A DNA stretch of 64,000 nt. Origin: Ampullaceana balthica. Its lineage: Eukaryota > Mollusca > Gastropoda > Lymnaeidae. Below, in pieces: positions 33,273 to 46,459 of the stretch. Each line of letters begins with the position of its first letter. Position 1 is the first letter of the stretch. The notes below the pieces were generated by a model. That model had not been told where the DNA came from. It searched no databases and saw only the letters and a list, made by a program, of their open reading frames with translations. The stretch covers positions 514,212-578,211 of the forward strand of contig CALYLW010000428.1 in NCBI GenBank assembly GCA_944989445.1, in the 5' to 3' direction. The position numbers and the translations under genes were made by a program.

Positions 33273-34821
33273 GTTAACATTTTTCAACAAAAACTTTATT
33301 TTTTTTTCATTTTAAGCTTTTGTCAACTTTTTCACCCTTAAATAAAGGGGTAAAATTGTAAAATTATATCTTGTTATGTTATTATATTGTTTCTTGTCAA
33401 CAAACAGCCGCGATTCACTATTGTGATGCCATTGTTATTGTTTATTATTAGCAAAACCTGACACTGTTTAGGTGAGTAAAACAATGCGTGGCGCATTATC
33501 CGTGTGACGAATGTTACCTTTTGTTTGCCCATGAATGACCATTGGTCTGTAATCAGAATGACGAGACCGAGACAGGAAGATCAACTTCCCTGAGTCTAGG
33601 ACATTTCCTATTTAATTTGCTCGTTCTTAACAGGTGAAGATATGTTTGTTGGCAAAATGGTCAAAATCTCAATTTGAAAGTACGAATTCTGGAATTCTTG
33701 GTAGTTTATTGTGAATATATTACGCTTGGGCAGAACTGTCTCTTTTTTTTTAAAGTGAATGAAAACGGACACAAAATAATTTCGGATGTTATAATTCTCA
33801 AATCAATAAAATAGCAAATAGCAGCTAAACACAGAGTGCAAGGCTTTGGTCAGACAGCTTTTCCCCTTTCTTTTCGGTTTTTGGTGTTGCCCGCCAGGTT
33901 ACTGTTGGTTTCGGGTTAGCGCCAGCTCCCTAACCGTACTCGTGTTCTGAACCGCGTAGAGGTCAACCCTTCTCGGAAACCAAAGGGGCCGTCCAAAACT
34001 GACGTGGGTGTCCCATATTTGTCAAAAAGCATATTTTTAAAATCACTTTTTAAAATTATCTTTCAAAATAATCACGTTCCAGAGTATCGGTAGTGGTATT
34101 CTGTATAAGCCTCTCTTTGGGTTGATTTATCTGGAATTTCATCCAGGGTTGTTGATACAAAGCGTCAGTTTGGCTGACACACTACAGCACTGTGCACAGG
34201 GAATCTTGCATTTAGATGCATGCATATTGAATGCTGCCCACTACACACGCCTGACCGTGAGCATCAATTAACGTCAGATCCGGTCTTCGAGGTCAAGAAG
34301 AAACAGATCGATGTGTTCCTCGCAGATCAGAAGAAAAAAAAATGCAGAGTGCGAGCAGGTTCGATCTGCGTTTCCTGGCTTTAAGGGACACCGGCCACGG
34401 GGAAATGTCCACTATCGCAACGGCGTCAATCGGGGCATTAAAATACATCACGCGATGTTTTTGTTCAAATTGTTGAGGTGGAGTAATGGAACAAAAGCAG
34501 TTTTTTAGGGAAAAAAATAGAGTTCTATAAAAATGGTCGCAAAGGCTAAAAATTATCCAAAATGTTCGAAAAATTAAGTTCAAGACGTGTAATGAAAAGA
34601 ATATAATTAAGTGCCAAAAAGGACGTACGGGTAATAGGACTTTATTAACAGCAGCAGCCAATAAAGCCTCAGGCGAAGCTAGCCAACAAGTGTAAGATTG
34701 ATCTTCTCCAAATGTCGCGAGGCTTAAAAACTTACACTCAATCAGAGGATTAGGATTTGTTGATGTCCGGTCTCCATGTCATGTTTCGGAAAAAGTCGGA
34801 AAGTTGGGAGGATAATGAAGT
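33273..34821. other. Intergenic/intronic DNA with a family-B MITE fragment
   Basis: AAAGGGGCCGTCC at 33981-33993 with TGACGTGGGTGTCCC just after looks like one end of the CRE-bearing MITE. Nothing else recognised. Confidence 0.4.
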
Positions 34822-35258
34822 AAAAAAACACAAGTTTTTGACTATAAATCCTTTATATACGAGACATAACTAAAAGAATGTTCATTATAATACGCAGGGA
34901 AAGACAATCCAAGAAATCCAAAGTTTTAGTTATGTCTCGTAGAACATGTTTAATATAATGCGCACCGATCGGTAACGTATTTTTAAAAAGTAATGTCAAT
35001 ATAATACGCACCTTATTGCGCAACAGGAAAGGTTGTTCAATATAATACGCACCACGACACTCTAACACAAACATTAACATGCTACATAGAGATAAATAGA
35101 GATAATCTAAAAAATTCATTTACAGTACATTCGATCGATCTGAAATTTTGATACCTCATTTTTATCATCGGCACGAGTGTGCCTGCAAAATTTCGACATT
35201 CCAGCAAGCAAGGCATCAAGCAGACGCCACGAGTTAATACAAAGGATATTAAAAAAGA
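34822..35258 (-). mobile_element. Dispersed repeat family A copy, minus orientation
   Basis: Begins ACAAGTTTTTGACTATAAAT, then GAGACATAACTAAAAGAATG, with repeated inverse modules of the GGTGCGTATTATATTGAAC type, and ends GACGCCACGAGTTAATAC then AAAGGATATT. Same architecture as 38106-38580 read on the other strand. Confidence 0.87.
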
Positions 35259-35628
35259 TACAGCATACATTTTCTGTAAAGGGCTTATCATTTATTACTT
35301 TGTATGTAATAAATAAAATGTTAGTGCAAAACGTCTTTGCCTGTAAAATTTTGTAAAAAAAATTAAATTAAATTAACAACTAAAAGGATAGAGATTACTT
35401 GTGTCATTTAATTATGATAGAATTGTTATAGAGTTCACCATACGAATATCAGTGAACACTGCGGTATTTTGATATACTTAATGCTATCACTAAACCATAG
35501 AGAACAAAGCGATAGATGTCAATACGCTGTATGAGGCATATGTTTTCGCCTTTGATGTAAGATTAATTTCTTTGAGTCTAATTTAAAAAAAAATATATAT
35601 ATATGAAAAAGCGATGATTGAAACACAC

Positions 35629-35789
35629 CAATTTTCCATCTAACGTTCCATGGTCCGTGTGCAAAGTAAAAAAGCTTGTGTGCAAAGTTGCGCAGCATCC
35701 ATTTTTGTGCATATTTTACATATTTTGCTGCGCGGCGTCCGTCAGATATCAGCGCGGCCGCGCACCCGCGCAGCTTAGAGGGAACATTG
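35629..35789. mobile_element. hAT MITE, 161 bp, with 8-bp target duplication
   Basis: Left end CAATTTTCCATCTAACG, right end (inverted) CAATGTTCCCTCTAAGCTGC. Target duplication AAACACAC at 35621-35628 and 35790-35797. The GC-rich core (CGCGGCCGCGCACCCGCGCA) stands out. A decayed relative is at 25117-25290. Confidence 0.92.
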
Positions 35790-35797
35790 AAACACAC

Positions 35798-36747
35798 CCT
35801 TTTAATTTTTGGTAATGCTCGGTTACAAAGTGGTAGCATTGAAGCATTGTCTTAGATTAGACTCTTCGTCACTGGGAGTTGGGACAATTAAACGTAGAGG
35901 TGGGGGCGGTAGGACAATACCACGTGAAACAATATGATAAGGATTTCGGGGAAAGCCACTTTCTACCTTAAGAATAATGACAATAACAAAATAACACTCG
36001 TTTTGCTTCTTGTAACTGTGTACTCCTGGCAAGTTTGTCGTCTGCAACGAAACACCACTGATGTCTATCAGCACAAAGCCCGGGCGCCGGATCCGTTTGT
36101 TTTCCCTGGCTGTTGTTTGCAGTCACGTGCCCAATAAACATGAACGCCAGCGTCACCTATATGATAGTGGGTAGTGGGGGCGCAAGGTGGGGTGCAAGGG
36201 AACCGTTGGGCGCGGGGGTTGAGGCCAAGACGCAAATACAAAAATAACAAACAGTGGCCTTCGTGGAACGTACGAACAATGAGCCGCCAAGAGTCTTGAA
36301 GGCGAGACATTTTGTCGCAGATTAACAACGTTCGTCAGTTCTGTTTTCCCAGAGATAATGTAACGGGTCGAGGTAAATGGTGCTTGAGTCGTGGATAACA
36401 GGATGTCAGGGTTGGGAGTAACAGGCCTTCAGAGTGTGATGTCAAATAGTACACAAAACATGACAAAAAAAACTTAGTGAATGAGATGTTATTTTCATCG
36501 CTTTTTTTACTATGCCGAGCGAGATCCAAGAGCATTGTTCGCTTATTTGTTCGTATTTTAAGGGGGTGGCGTCTTTTCCTAAGTAAATGAAACTTTTTAA
36601 TATAATTTTTTATATGGGTCCCATTTGCTGCGAACAAACAATATTTTATAAATAAAAGGCCAACCGTTGTATTTCCTTTTGCCGCCCGGGGCGGTCTCCA
36701 CTTTGCCGCCCGGGGCGGTCTCCACTTTGCCACCCTTTTTATTATCT
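35798..36747. other. Intergenic/intronic DNA with a 24-bp direct repeat
   Basis: TTTGCCGCCCGGGGCGGTCT plus CCAC occurs twice in direct succession (36678-36701, 36702-36725) with a third partial copy. No gene recognised. Confidence 0.6.
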
Positions 36748-37164
36748 TTACATAAATGACGTCACGCACCTTGGAGGGGGGGTTATATATTTGTTAAGAT
36801 GTGTGGCGAGGGAGTGTGTTTATGAAATGTGACGTCACATCAAAACGCGTAACTTTAAATACAATTTCCACTTAACTATTTGACTAATGACACTTTATTT
36901 AATGACGTTTATGTAAAATGCGTGTTATCACATTAGAGTGCAGCTTTACACTAAAAAAATACTTAAATGACAAAATTTGATTTGAAACATGCTCTTTTTC
37001 AAATAGAAAATACGACTTTTATGGTGGGGGGGGGGCGGGTTCTCAAAGCTTTATGACGTCATATTGAAGAAGTGGTCTAAGTTTTTGAGATGACGTGTTA
37101 TGATGGGGGAGGTGGGGTGGTGGATAAATCAGCCAAAATCGCATGACGTTATTTATGGACGGCC
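36748..37164. mobile_element. CRE-bearing MITE (family B), copy 2
   Basis: Left end TACATAAATGACGTCACGC, right end GCATGACGTTATTTATGGAC then GGCC. The inside shares AACATGCTCTTTTTCAAATAG with copy 3 and, inverted, with copy 1. Left terminus slightly truncated. Confidence 0.85.
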
Positions 37165-38105
37165 ACATAGTCGATTATATGATAGTTTTTATAAATTAAT
37201 AAACATGAATAAATAATTGTAATTGAAACGAAGCAAAGGTGGGAAACGTGTTTACCATTGCATGCCATATTTATTTAAGCAGTTAAAAAAGAGGCCGCAT
37301 AAAATGATATACCCATAAATACACATTTATAAAAATACACGATACTTGTTTTAAAAGCCACAAGAAAGTTACTTAGGTCGAAGGTCCGCTTGAGACAAAA
37401 CATATTCCAAATTTACACCTAAAAACATTACCCCATACTATTCTTTTATATTTTATTTATAAGTAAATGATTTTTTTTTAAATTACAAACAAAGAAATTG
37501 TATACATTAGCATGTAAACATACTTTCATACTTTACTTTCTTAACTTTCATAATAGAAAATTCGTGTATTATGCAAGGTGTAATATAAAATAATAAAACT
37601 GTGATCCATTTTTATTCCATCAAATATACGAATTTAAATTATTTACACATTACTTTAATTGGATAGGTGTAGTCTAACAATTTTCATGTATAACCTTTAT
37701 TTTAATGAAAAACACAAATTATGTGTGCTACTTTAATGCAATAAAAACCAAAATTAATTTAATTTGTAATAAATTACCTTACAATATTTTTTTAAAAACT
37801 GAAACAGTAATATGAATTACTACTTGCAAGTTAAACACAATATTTGAACCACGATACCTTTTAGGTACTTGTTCGCACATCATTCTGCGAATGTCGAAAT
37901 TCCAAGCAAAAACGGTCGTGGCGATATTCATAGCACATATTATTCGGCCTAGCGGCGATGTGTTTTTGTTAAGTTTTCTTATAAAAGCACAGTCTGTGAC
38001 GTATACCGCTTAAGTTTCCATCTGGGACACCATCTTGGACATTGACTTGGTTCAGGGCATGTTACTACTGACTATATTGCCACAGAAATATCCAGGAAGA
38101 AATTT
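37165..38105. other. AT-rich DNA, nothing recognised
   Basis: No coding exon, RNA or transposon end recognised. Confidence 0.5.
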
Positions 38106-38580
38106 TTAATTAACCTTTATATTAACTCGTGGTGTCTGTTTGCTTGCTTGTCGCCAAAACTTTGGATCGATTTTTAACCCACTTCCTCGTACGCTAGCGA
38201 GTTGACATTTTGCAGGCAGTTTTGTGCCGATGATAAAAACGATGTATCAAAATTTCAGATTGATCGCATTTACTGTCATTAAATTATTGAATTTTTAGAT
38301 TATTTTATTTATCTCTATGTATCATGTTATTTTTTGAGATAGAGTGTCGCGGTGCGTATTATATTGAACAACCTTTCTGTCGCGCAATAAGGTGCGTATT
38401 TTATTGACAACACTTTTCATAAACATATTCCTGATCGGTGCGCATTATATTAAACATGTTTTACGACACAACTACAATTGTGTATTTTTGGATGGTCTTG
38501 CGCTGCGTATTATAATGAACATTCTTTTAGTTATGTCTCGCACATAAAGGATTTATAGTCAAAAACTTGTTTTTTTACGT
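38106..38580 (+). mobile_element. Dispersed repeat family A copy, plus orientation
   Basis: Starts TAACCTTTATATTAACTCG and GGTGTCTG, then GCTTGCTTGTCGCCAAAACT and TTGCAGGCAGTTTTG. Four GGTGCGTATTATATTGAAC-like modules lie at 38353-38525. Ends AAGGATTTATAGTCAAAAAC. Ends form an imperfect inverted repeat. No coding capacity. Confidence 0.88.
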
Positions 38581-40610
38581 TTTTAAAAATTTTATTCTGA
38601 CATTTGCTACCCAGTTCACGTTCAATTTCTTAATGGGGTCAGAGCTTTTTCCATAGAGTTAAGGACCGCTCGCTTTCGTCTCATATCTTGGGGACTCTGC
38701 TAATTTTAATCAATATTACTCTTTATTTTTCATTGACTACATTTTATAGTTTTCTTTACCTGAATAATAAAATATGGAATGAAATGTTTGATTTTCCAAC
38801 AAAGAAAAAAAAATTTAAAAAATAACTAACGCTAAAAAAATGATTGTGTCTCAAGAAATATTAAAAACGTTGGGCAATAGAAGATTGTGTTGAAAAACAA
38901 AATACTCCTTGAAGATCCCAACAACAACAACAACATATGTAGTCAAAGAAATATGGAAATTACCTAGTTAAAGTAGCATTGCCATGACGCGAAAGTGGGT
39001 GGGGGTCAGTTTGCGATCTCCGTCCTCAGATCTCTACTGACAGGTGGGGAAACGATGTGCCTGTTCGTTTGTTCCCGTTTGTAGACACCATAGGTCCCAC
39101 AACTATTCCATTGTCAAGGAGAAGGAGAGGGATAACAAGGGATCGGGGTGATTTCATCTCAGTTTGAACGTTTCAAACAAATACTCCTTAAAATGTCACG
39201 TGTCAAAGTCAACTGGTCTTAATTCAATGTAGGCGAAAGTTACATTTTGTTATTTATATATTTATTTATTTATTTAATTTTGCAACCGTCTTATAAATAT
39301 TTAACGCCCTCCTCAAATAAAATAAAATAAAATTAATAAAAATGTTTTTTAGTATTACAAAAATTCTGATTTGGCGGTTTTCAGATAGCGAATTTCGTTT
39401 AACTTCCGTTTCCCATTCAAAATAAATTAGTCTAGTAAACAGACCTGACTATGTAGTGTGTGTTGTAATGTAGTGTAATTTGCGCTGTCCTGTGTCCCGA
39501 AAGCCATTGAAATTGGGCAGTTGAGGATATTTTAAACGAGGCTATCACAATTCAATGTTTTCTGTTTGGGAACCTGCATAAAAGCGAATGATGTAAGTTT
39601 AATTTATTTTTATGTGTCCCAAAAGCACAGTTAACAATGTGATTATGCGCTTTGAATGTAGATCTATACACATTTTTTTCTAAACAATATTTAAAATTAT
39701 TTATTATAATTTAGTATCCTCTTGGTTTTCAATTTCAAACAAATCGACACCAAATAGTTTATCGTTGAAGAAAGTTGTGGGTGTTGGTATTGGGCGAAAA
39801 TACAATATTACGGTAATTATATTTAAAGGGAGGTCATTCATATAAATATATTAAAACTAGCAGACTATACACAAATTTAAAATCTACATCTAAAGAAAGT
39901 TAAAATCTAAAAGTTATATTATAATTTTAGCAATTGACTTTGTATGAATTACTATTATTTAAGTATTAACTAACGCCAGAATATTGGAAGTTTGAACAAG
40001 TCTTGTTGATCGATTTATAAAAATAGGATTCGCCTGAATAAGAGCCCACATGCACTGTGCTGCCTATAAAATTACTTTGGCTGCAGGTATTTTTAAATAA
40101 CCTTGCTACTGGTACTTAGCTACTAGGCCTTTCATTCATGTGGTTCCGCCAGGTGCCAATAAATGTAACTGCTAACTTAATCTCCGCAAATAAAAAGCAA
40201 AGTAAAGACATCATTAACATTACGTTACAGGAACTTTAAATGTGGGTAGGGGTTATCAATATACCTTTTACTCTATGATCCACATAAGTTGAAAAAAATG
40301 GACCTTTAGTTAAAGGCGATAAACTATTTTTTATAAAAACAATAATTATCCGTGTTGCAGTCACTAACATTTAATACTAAATTCATACCCCGTTCTAACC
40401 TTTCCCCACACAACATGTTCTTCATTATTCCTTCCTTTACTTTAAAGATGGTCATCAACCAATATGGTATAATGTATAGCATCCTATCAATTCTATGACT
40501 ATCGTAAAGATTATTGATTTCCACTTTCCATAATCCCCAACTCTTACAACGCACCTACCCATATCTTCAACCATACGTTATACAATACATACCCTGGCTT
40601 TTCCTCCCTC
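38581..40610. other. AT-rich DNA, nothing recognised
   Basis: About 2 kb without coding signal or recognisable repeat ends. A/T microsatellite-like stretches near 39250-39350. Confidence 0.5.
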
Positions 40611-40611
40611 C

Positions 40612-41072
<461 letters not shown>

Positions 41073-41397
41073 GACTGTGATGTGATGGTAGAACCAATGT
41101 ACATATAGCCATGTCACGGTGCTTTGACCTAAATATGTGATGGTTACAACCTAAGTACATAAGCATGAGACGGTTACAATGCTGAGGATAAGATTCTGTT
41201 GTAATTTTATGTTGCAAACCATAATTTTATTATATCGTAGATAATTCTATGTCATAGCCAAGTTGTTTCAAAGTTTGTTTACTTCACCTTTAGTTAGTTA
41301 TTTCAGCCAATGAGAATAACGGAAACTTTAATTGTAGAGCAATTCAAAAATGTTTATAATACTTTTTCTTTAACTTTACTTTACTTTTTCTACCTTC

Positions 41398-41930
41398 TGG
41401 TCCATGAGAAGCAGCAGACGATCATCGTCGACATTTACTATCCTTCCGAGGACATAGGCTGCCTACAATAGTCCTCGGGGCATCTCTATCCTGGGCTAGG
41501 CTGGTGCAGGTCTCTCCAGCTTCTTCCAGCTCCGAGGACATAGGCTGCCTACAGTAGTCCTCGGGGCATCTCTATCCTGGGCTAGGCTAGTGACGCAGGT
41601 CTCTCCAGCTTCTTCCAGCTCCGAGGACATAGGCTGCCTACAATAGTCCTCGGGGCATCTCTATCCTGGGCTAGGCTAGTGACGGAGGTCTCTCCAACTT
41701 CTTCCAGCGATGGCCAAGTCTCTTGATGTCTACCTCCACATCTCGGCGCTAAAGTTTTCTTGGTCGGGCTCTTTTCCGCTTTCCCCGAGGGTTCTATTTC
41801 AGGTCTTGACTTATTGTGTTGGAAGCTGATTTTCGTAGAGTAAGGCCAACACACCATCGTCTCTGGATAATCTTTTGCTCTATTGGCGTATGCCTTATCC
41901 GCTGTCTAATTCCAGGTTGTTGATGTCAGG
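41398..41930 (-). mobile_element. LINE (endonuclease-reverse transcriptase type) 3' coding end, broken
   Basis: Minus-strand reading gives fragments in several frames resembling the C-terminal tail of RTE-like LINE ORFs: a region before 41857 with RRWCW, then SRPEIEPSGKAEKSPTKKT, RCGGRHQETWPSLEEV and SLAQDRDAPRTIVGSLCPRS. Frameshifts and stops show decay. The last ~88 bp (CCGAGGACATAGGCTGCCTA ...) is present three times in tandem at 41446, 41532 and 41621. RTE is my best assignment but not certain. Confidence 0.72.
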
Positions 41931-42249
41931 CCAGTGAACCACGAGAATTTATCTTAAGCAATTATTAATATTATATTTATATATATATAAATTGTTAGGT
42001 TTTTCTTTAAGCTTTAAAATGTATTGATCCACTATATTTACTTACTCCATCCGAAATTTGTTACATCCCCATTGTATTAATGTATTCCTAAATAACTCTC
42101 TCAGACTTGAACACAAATGCTTTATATTCAAGTAAGCCTAACTGAAATTTTATTTCCCTACAACCAATAAATAGCAAAATGAATGGAAAAAGCATTCTTA
42201 ATGAATTAACAAATAACACACAAGCAGTATGAGATGTCTGCGGTCTAAG

Positions 42250-44778
42250 AAGCGGCGTAGCGTGGGTATTTTCCGTCCGGGGCAGAACTCAGGTTTGCCG
42301 CCCCCTTCCCCCCCCCGGTAAAATATGTTGATGCTATAAGTAAAATAATTTTTTTTATTGGAAACTATTAATTAGGAAATTATAAATTTTCATGATAGAA
42401 ATCAATATAAAAGCGTTCATTTCTTGATATAAAATTGAAGTTTTCTGCTAATCCTCAAGACATAACATTTGATTTATCAATATTGTCAGCCATGGGATGC
42501 TCAATAAACAACTCTTAATGAGTCTATTTTGGTGTATTCTCTCGCAGCTGGCATTACCTATGACAGTTCAAGAGAATATTCAACATTCTGATATTATTTT
42601 AGTCAGGGCATTTTCGATCGTAATTAGCATAATCAACTTGAATAAATCAAGTGGTATTATATTTTTTTACACATGAGTAAAATAGTCCTTGCTTGACACT
42701 GTCGTCTGAGTTACTTTGAATTTGATACGCTTATTTGAAGGCAAAATTTCCAAGTTCAATAGATTAGCTGGTGTACGAAAATCATATATGTTTTCCAAAT
42801 CTGGTATTAAAACTCACATGAATTTTTTCAGTAACCTCACCTTATTAAGAATAAAACCTTCTTCTCAACCTGTTTTACAACATGGTTACATGTTCGATTC
42901 AATCGCCAAATTGTTGCTATCTCGTTCTTAGACTCGTAGGTTCATTTAAAATGCCGAGGTCTCCACAAAACATTTTAGCAAAAAGTTAAAGCATTCTCTA
43001 CAGATTTCATTAGTTCCTAAGTGAGCTGCCTCTGCATGCATTTTTAGTACTACACGTTTGTAAATAATTTCGGGCGTCTTTAACTTTATAAAGTACATTA
43101 TGTTTCAAGATGTCTAAAAAAATTAGAAAAGAAAAAGATTTCATTGTGACTAGCATAGTTCCTGCGTCTGTCCCTGTGTTTAGCTTTTGGTCTGCATCTG
43201 TTAGTTTTTCTATAGTTTTCAAATTAGCCTAAAAATAGCTCCGTGGTATATTCACTATTTTGTATTTTGAAGTCTGATTAATGCCTTCCCTGAAGCAGAT
43301 ATTAGATCTTTCCAACGGTGTATGGACATGAAAAAGAATGCGTTACAACGTTCCGGCCTACCAAAAATTGTTAGAGACTTCGTTTTTGTTCGAGCAGCAT
43401 GTAAACAAAACAGTTTTAATTAAATGTTTGAGCAAAGTACTAATTTGACATTGAGATAGATGTCTTTGATTCTTTCTTGAACGCCTGTCTACTTTCTAGT
43501 ATACTTTTCCAATAAGAAGTATAAACACAGTTTAGGTCACTGCTTTCCTGTATTTTTAGACCATCAACTTGAAAAATGTTTTAAGCTATTTCAGAACTTT
43601 CGACGGCAGATTCATTTTTGTTTCAAAAAATATTTGAAAGATTCTGCAACGTCTTCTTTATAATTATCAATCTTTACACATTGTAAAACTGGAGTTGTTT
43701 GATCATTATGTGAAAAATCTAGAGCACTTGATTCATCAGAGGCTACTTTTGGATTTATTTTATGCCAGTTATTAATTCCTTAAGATGAGCAATTATGTTC
43801 ATCCTTTTTGTTTATGCTACAAAACAAAAGACATTAAAATAAAAATAATGATGCTTTTAGGATAATAAGCCCTTTTAAGTAAGCAAAACAAAATTTCCAA
43901 TAGTTTACTCACGTTAAAATATCATCGGGCTACCCTTCCCATCTCTATTCGTGTGTAAGATCCGTGTCTAATTTGGAGAAGTTAATGTTTATATGTTGGA
44001 CACTCTCAATCTTGCTTCACTTATAGTGGTAACAAATTTTCATCTGTACGTACGTCCGTACGTGCAATTTATTGATATAAATTAAGTCCATGTATGTTGT
44101 AGAAATTATAATGGTTGTCGTTGGAATTTACCGGATTCAGCATTTTCGCATCTCAAGATTAGCGGCTGACAAACTTGAATCAATTATAAGTGCCAGCACA
44201 CCATACACATTTTATTGTCCTTCAGCCCCTTGATTTTTTTCAGTTCAGTCGCATTGTATCAGAAGACTTAGATTCAGTATGGAGTTAGAATTTTTGAAAT
44301 TAGAAACGTTCATATATTTTAAGATGGTTCCTTCTTTTCTTCTATTTAGTATTACCCTTGCTTTTCTTTTATCTAATGAAACTATATTTTAACGTTTTTC
44401 ATTTTCAGAAGCTAATTAATAACGAAGAATTCGCCGCCCCAACAAATTGCCACCCAGGGCATTCGATTGGCTCATGTTCGAAATTAATAGGATGCAATAA
44501 TTTTCACTTCTAGAACAGAAGCGGTTGTCAAATTTGTAGCATCAATTAAGTTGCTAGCACATTTTCATACTACTTAAGCCTCTTAGTTTTTCAGTTCATT
44601 ATCAGAAAAAAATTATATCCAATATGGAGTTTGAAATTTTAGCATTTGCTTTTCTTTATTTTTAATTTCTTTAAAAAATATTATATTAAGAAGCTATTTA
44701 ACCACCAGGAATTTTCCGCCCCTAAAAAAAGTGCCGCCAGGGGCCCCCTACCCCCGCCATCCACTCGTTACGCCACTG
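42250..44778 (-). mobile_element. Decayed hAT transposon (DUF4371/ZMYM-type transposase), 2.5 kb
   Basis: Termini AAGCGGCGTAGCGTGGG (42250-42266) and, inverted from the right end, CAGTGGCGTAACGAGTGG (44778-44761). Minus-strand fragment 43222-43010 contains DADQKLNTGTDAGTMLVTMK and SFSFLIFLDILKHNVLYKV, then KDARNYLQT, matching the middle part of DUF4371/ZMYM1-like hAT proteins (AQGLL..FEFL..L.....IL......LQ). Stops and frameshifts throughout. The right ~250 bp is a diverged tandem duplication of its inner neighbour (CCGCC.. ends at about 44432 and 44712). No clear 8-bp duplication, because a minisatellite abuts the right end. Confidence 0.72.
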
Positions 44779-45326
44779 GTGTGAGGTGACTTTGTTAAGT
44801 CAAATGAATGGAATCAATTTGTAGAATTGGCGTGTGAGGTGACTTTGTTAAGTCAAATGAATGGAATCACTTTGTGGATTCAACGTGTGCGGTGACTTTG
44901 TTGTTAAGTCAAATGAATGGAATCAATTTGTAGAGTAGACGTGTGAGGTGACTTTGTTAAGTCAAATGAATGGAATCAATTTGTAGAATTGGCGTGTGAG
45001 GTGACTTTGTTAAGTCAAATGAATGGAATCAATTTGTAGAATTGGCGTGTGAGGTGACTTTGTTAAGTCAAATGAATGGAATCAATTTGTAGAATTGGCG
45101 TGTGAGGTGACTTTGTTAAGTCAAATGAATGGAATCACTTTGTGGATTCAACGTGTGCGGTGACTTTGTTAAGTCAAATGAATGGAATCAATTTGTAGAA
45201 TTGGCGTGTGAGGTGACTTTGTTAAGTCAAATGAATGGAATCACTTTGTGGATTCAACGTGTGCGGTGACTTTGTTGTTAAGTCAAATGAATGGAATCAC
45301 TTTGTGTAGTCGGTGTGTGAGGTCAC
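44779..45326 (+). repeat. 53-bp minisatellite, about 10 units, abutting the hAT terminus
   Basis: The unit starts GTGTGAGGTGACTTTGTTAA and includes GTCAAATGAATGGAATC. Starts are at 44779, 44832, 44885, 44941, 44994, 45047, 45100, 45153, 45206, 45259 and 45315. Two variants alternate: CAATTTGTAGAATTGGC and CACTTTGTGGATTCAAC. Two units have an extra GTT. Confidence 0.95.
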
Positions 45327-46234
45327 TAAATAACTAGATAACCTAATAATGATAAAATTATAGCAAATATATTTTAAAAAACGTCGAATAACATCATACA
45401 GTTACAACAGGAATCGATTTCACCAAAGTAGGTATCGTACGTAGATCTTTTTAAAGTAAACCTGACCTCAATTTGAAAGGTTAGCAGACGCGTCGGCGTA
45501 ATTTGCCCACTTTTACAGTTCAATTCTGGTTACATGTTTTTATGATGCCCTCAAGACACGTTGTAATCTCGACAGAATCTCACTTTTCTCAAATCTTTTT
45601 TACACATGAAAAAGCTTTGAATTTTAGAAATATCCCAAGGGAAGCACGTTTTTCCCTCATTAAGTTTTACGTTAATCCTTATATTTCGTAAAGACACTTA
45701 ATAATAGTGTAAGAAACAGCGTTGGCTTATTTTATTTATAAACTATTAAAATACTATTATTGTAAAATTCAGGATTTTTTTAAAAAGCGCTTTTAAAACT
45801 TTTGGAGGTGATATTTTTATATTAGACAAAATTTTGTAATTACGTGAGGAAAGGAATTTCAGCCAAATCATTTTTGATTTACCATTGTGCAAAACCAGGG
45901 AACGTGATTTTTTTTTAAATCTTCAAACTAACCATAAAGGCGGCTGCGCGAATGCTGCCCCCCCCCTCTATTGCTACTTGACAAAACATTTTGTCAGATA
46001 ACAGCATTAAAAATTCAGATTATTATTTAATTTCCCATGGCACAATTTTCAATAGTTTTACATCCCCGTTATACCAATGAGTAATGAAATAAAATTTTAC
46101 GCTCTTTAAATTACAGTCTGTAAAACAAAACTGCAATTAATCATATGTGCTTATGATGTTCAAAGCATCGCATTTCAACAAGGTTATGTACTGCTTGGCG
46201 GGGAGAGAATCTCGCAACGTCCATGGTTCAAATA
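45327..46234. other. AT-rich DNA, nothing recognised
   Basis: No family recognised in any reading frame; the longest open frame (45503-45691) has no known motif. Confidence 0.5.
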
Positions 46235-46242
46235 CTGTAATC

Positions 46243-46451
46243 CAGGGGTGGCCAGACCTGTAGTGACTGTGGGCCATTTTAAATTGTAAAAATTATGTTG
46301 AGAGCCGCATTGAAGCACTATGGGTAATTAAATCTGGCCTGGAAGTCTTCCAGTAATCGTTGTGACATATCTCTCATAAATTGTACGCGAGCCCCATTGT
46401 GAAAATAGAAGAGCTGCATGCGGCTCGTGAGCCGCGGTTAGGCTACCGTTG
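46243..46451. mobile_element. hAT (Charlie-like) MITE, 209 bp, with 8-bp target duplication
   Basis: Left end CAGGGGTGGCCAGACC, right end inverted CAACGGTAGCCTAACC. Target duplication CTGTAATC at 46235-46242 and 46452-46459. An internal GAGCTGCATGCGGCTCGTGA is typical of Charlie-type non-autonomous hATs. Confidence 0.93.
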
Positions 46452-46459
46452 CTGTAATC

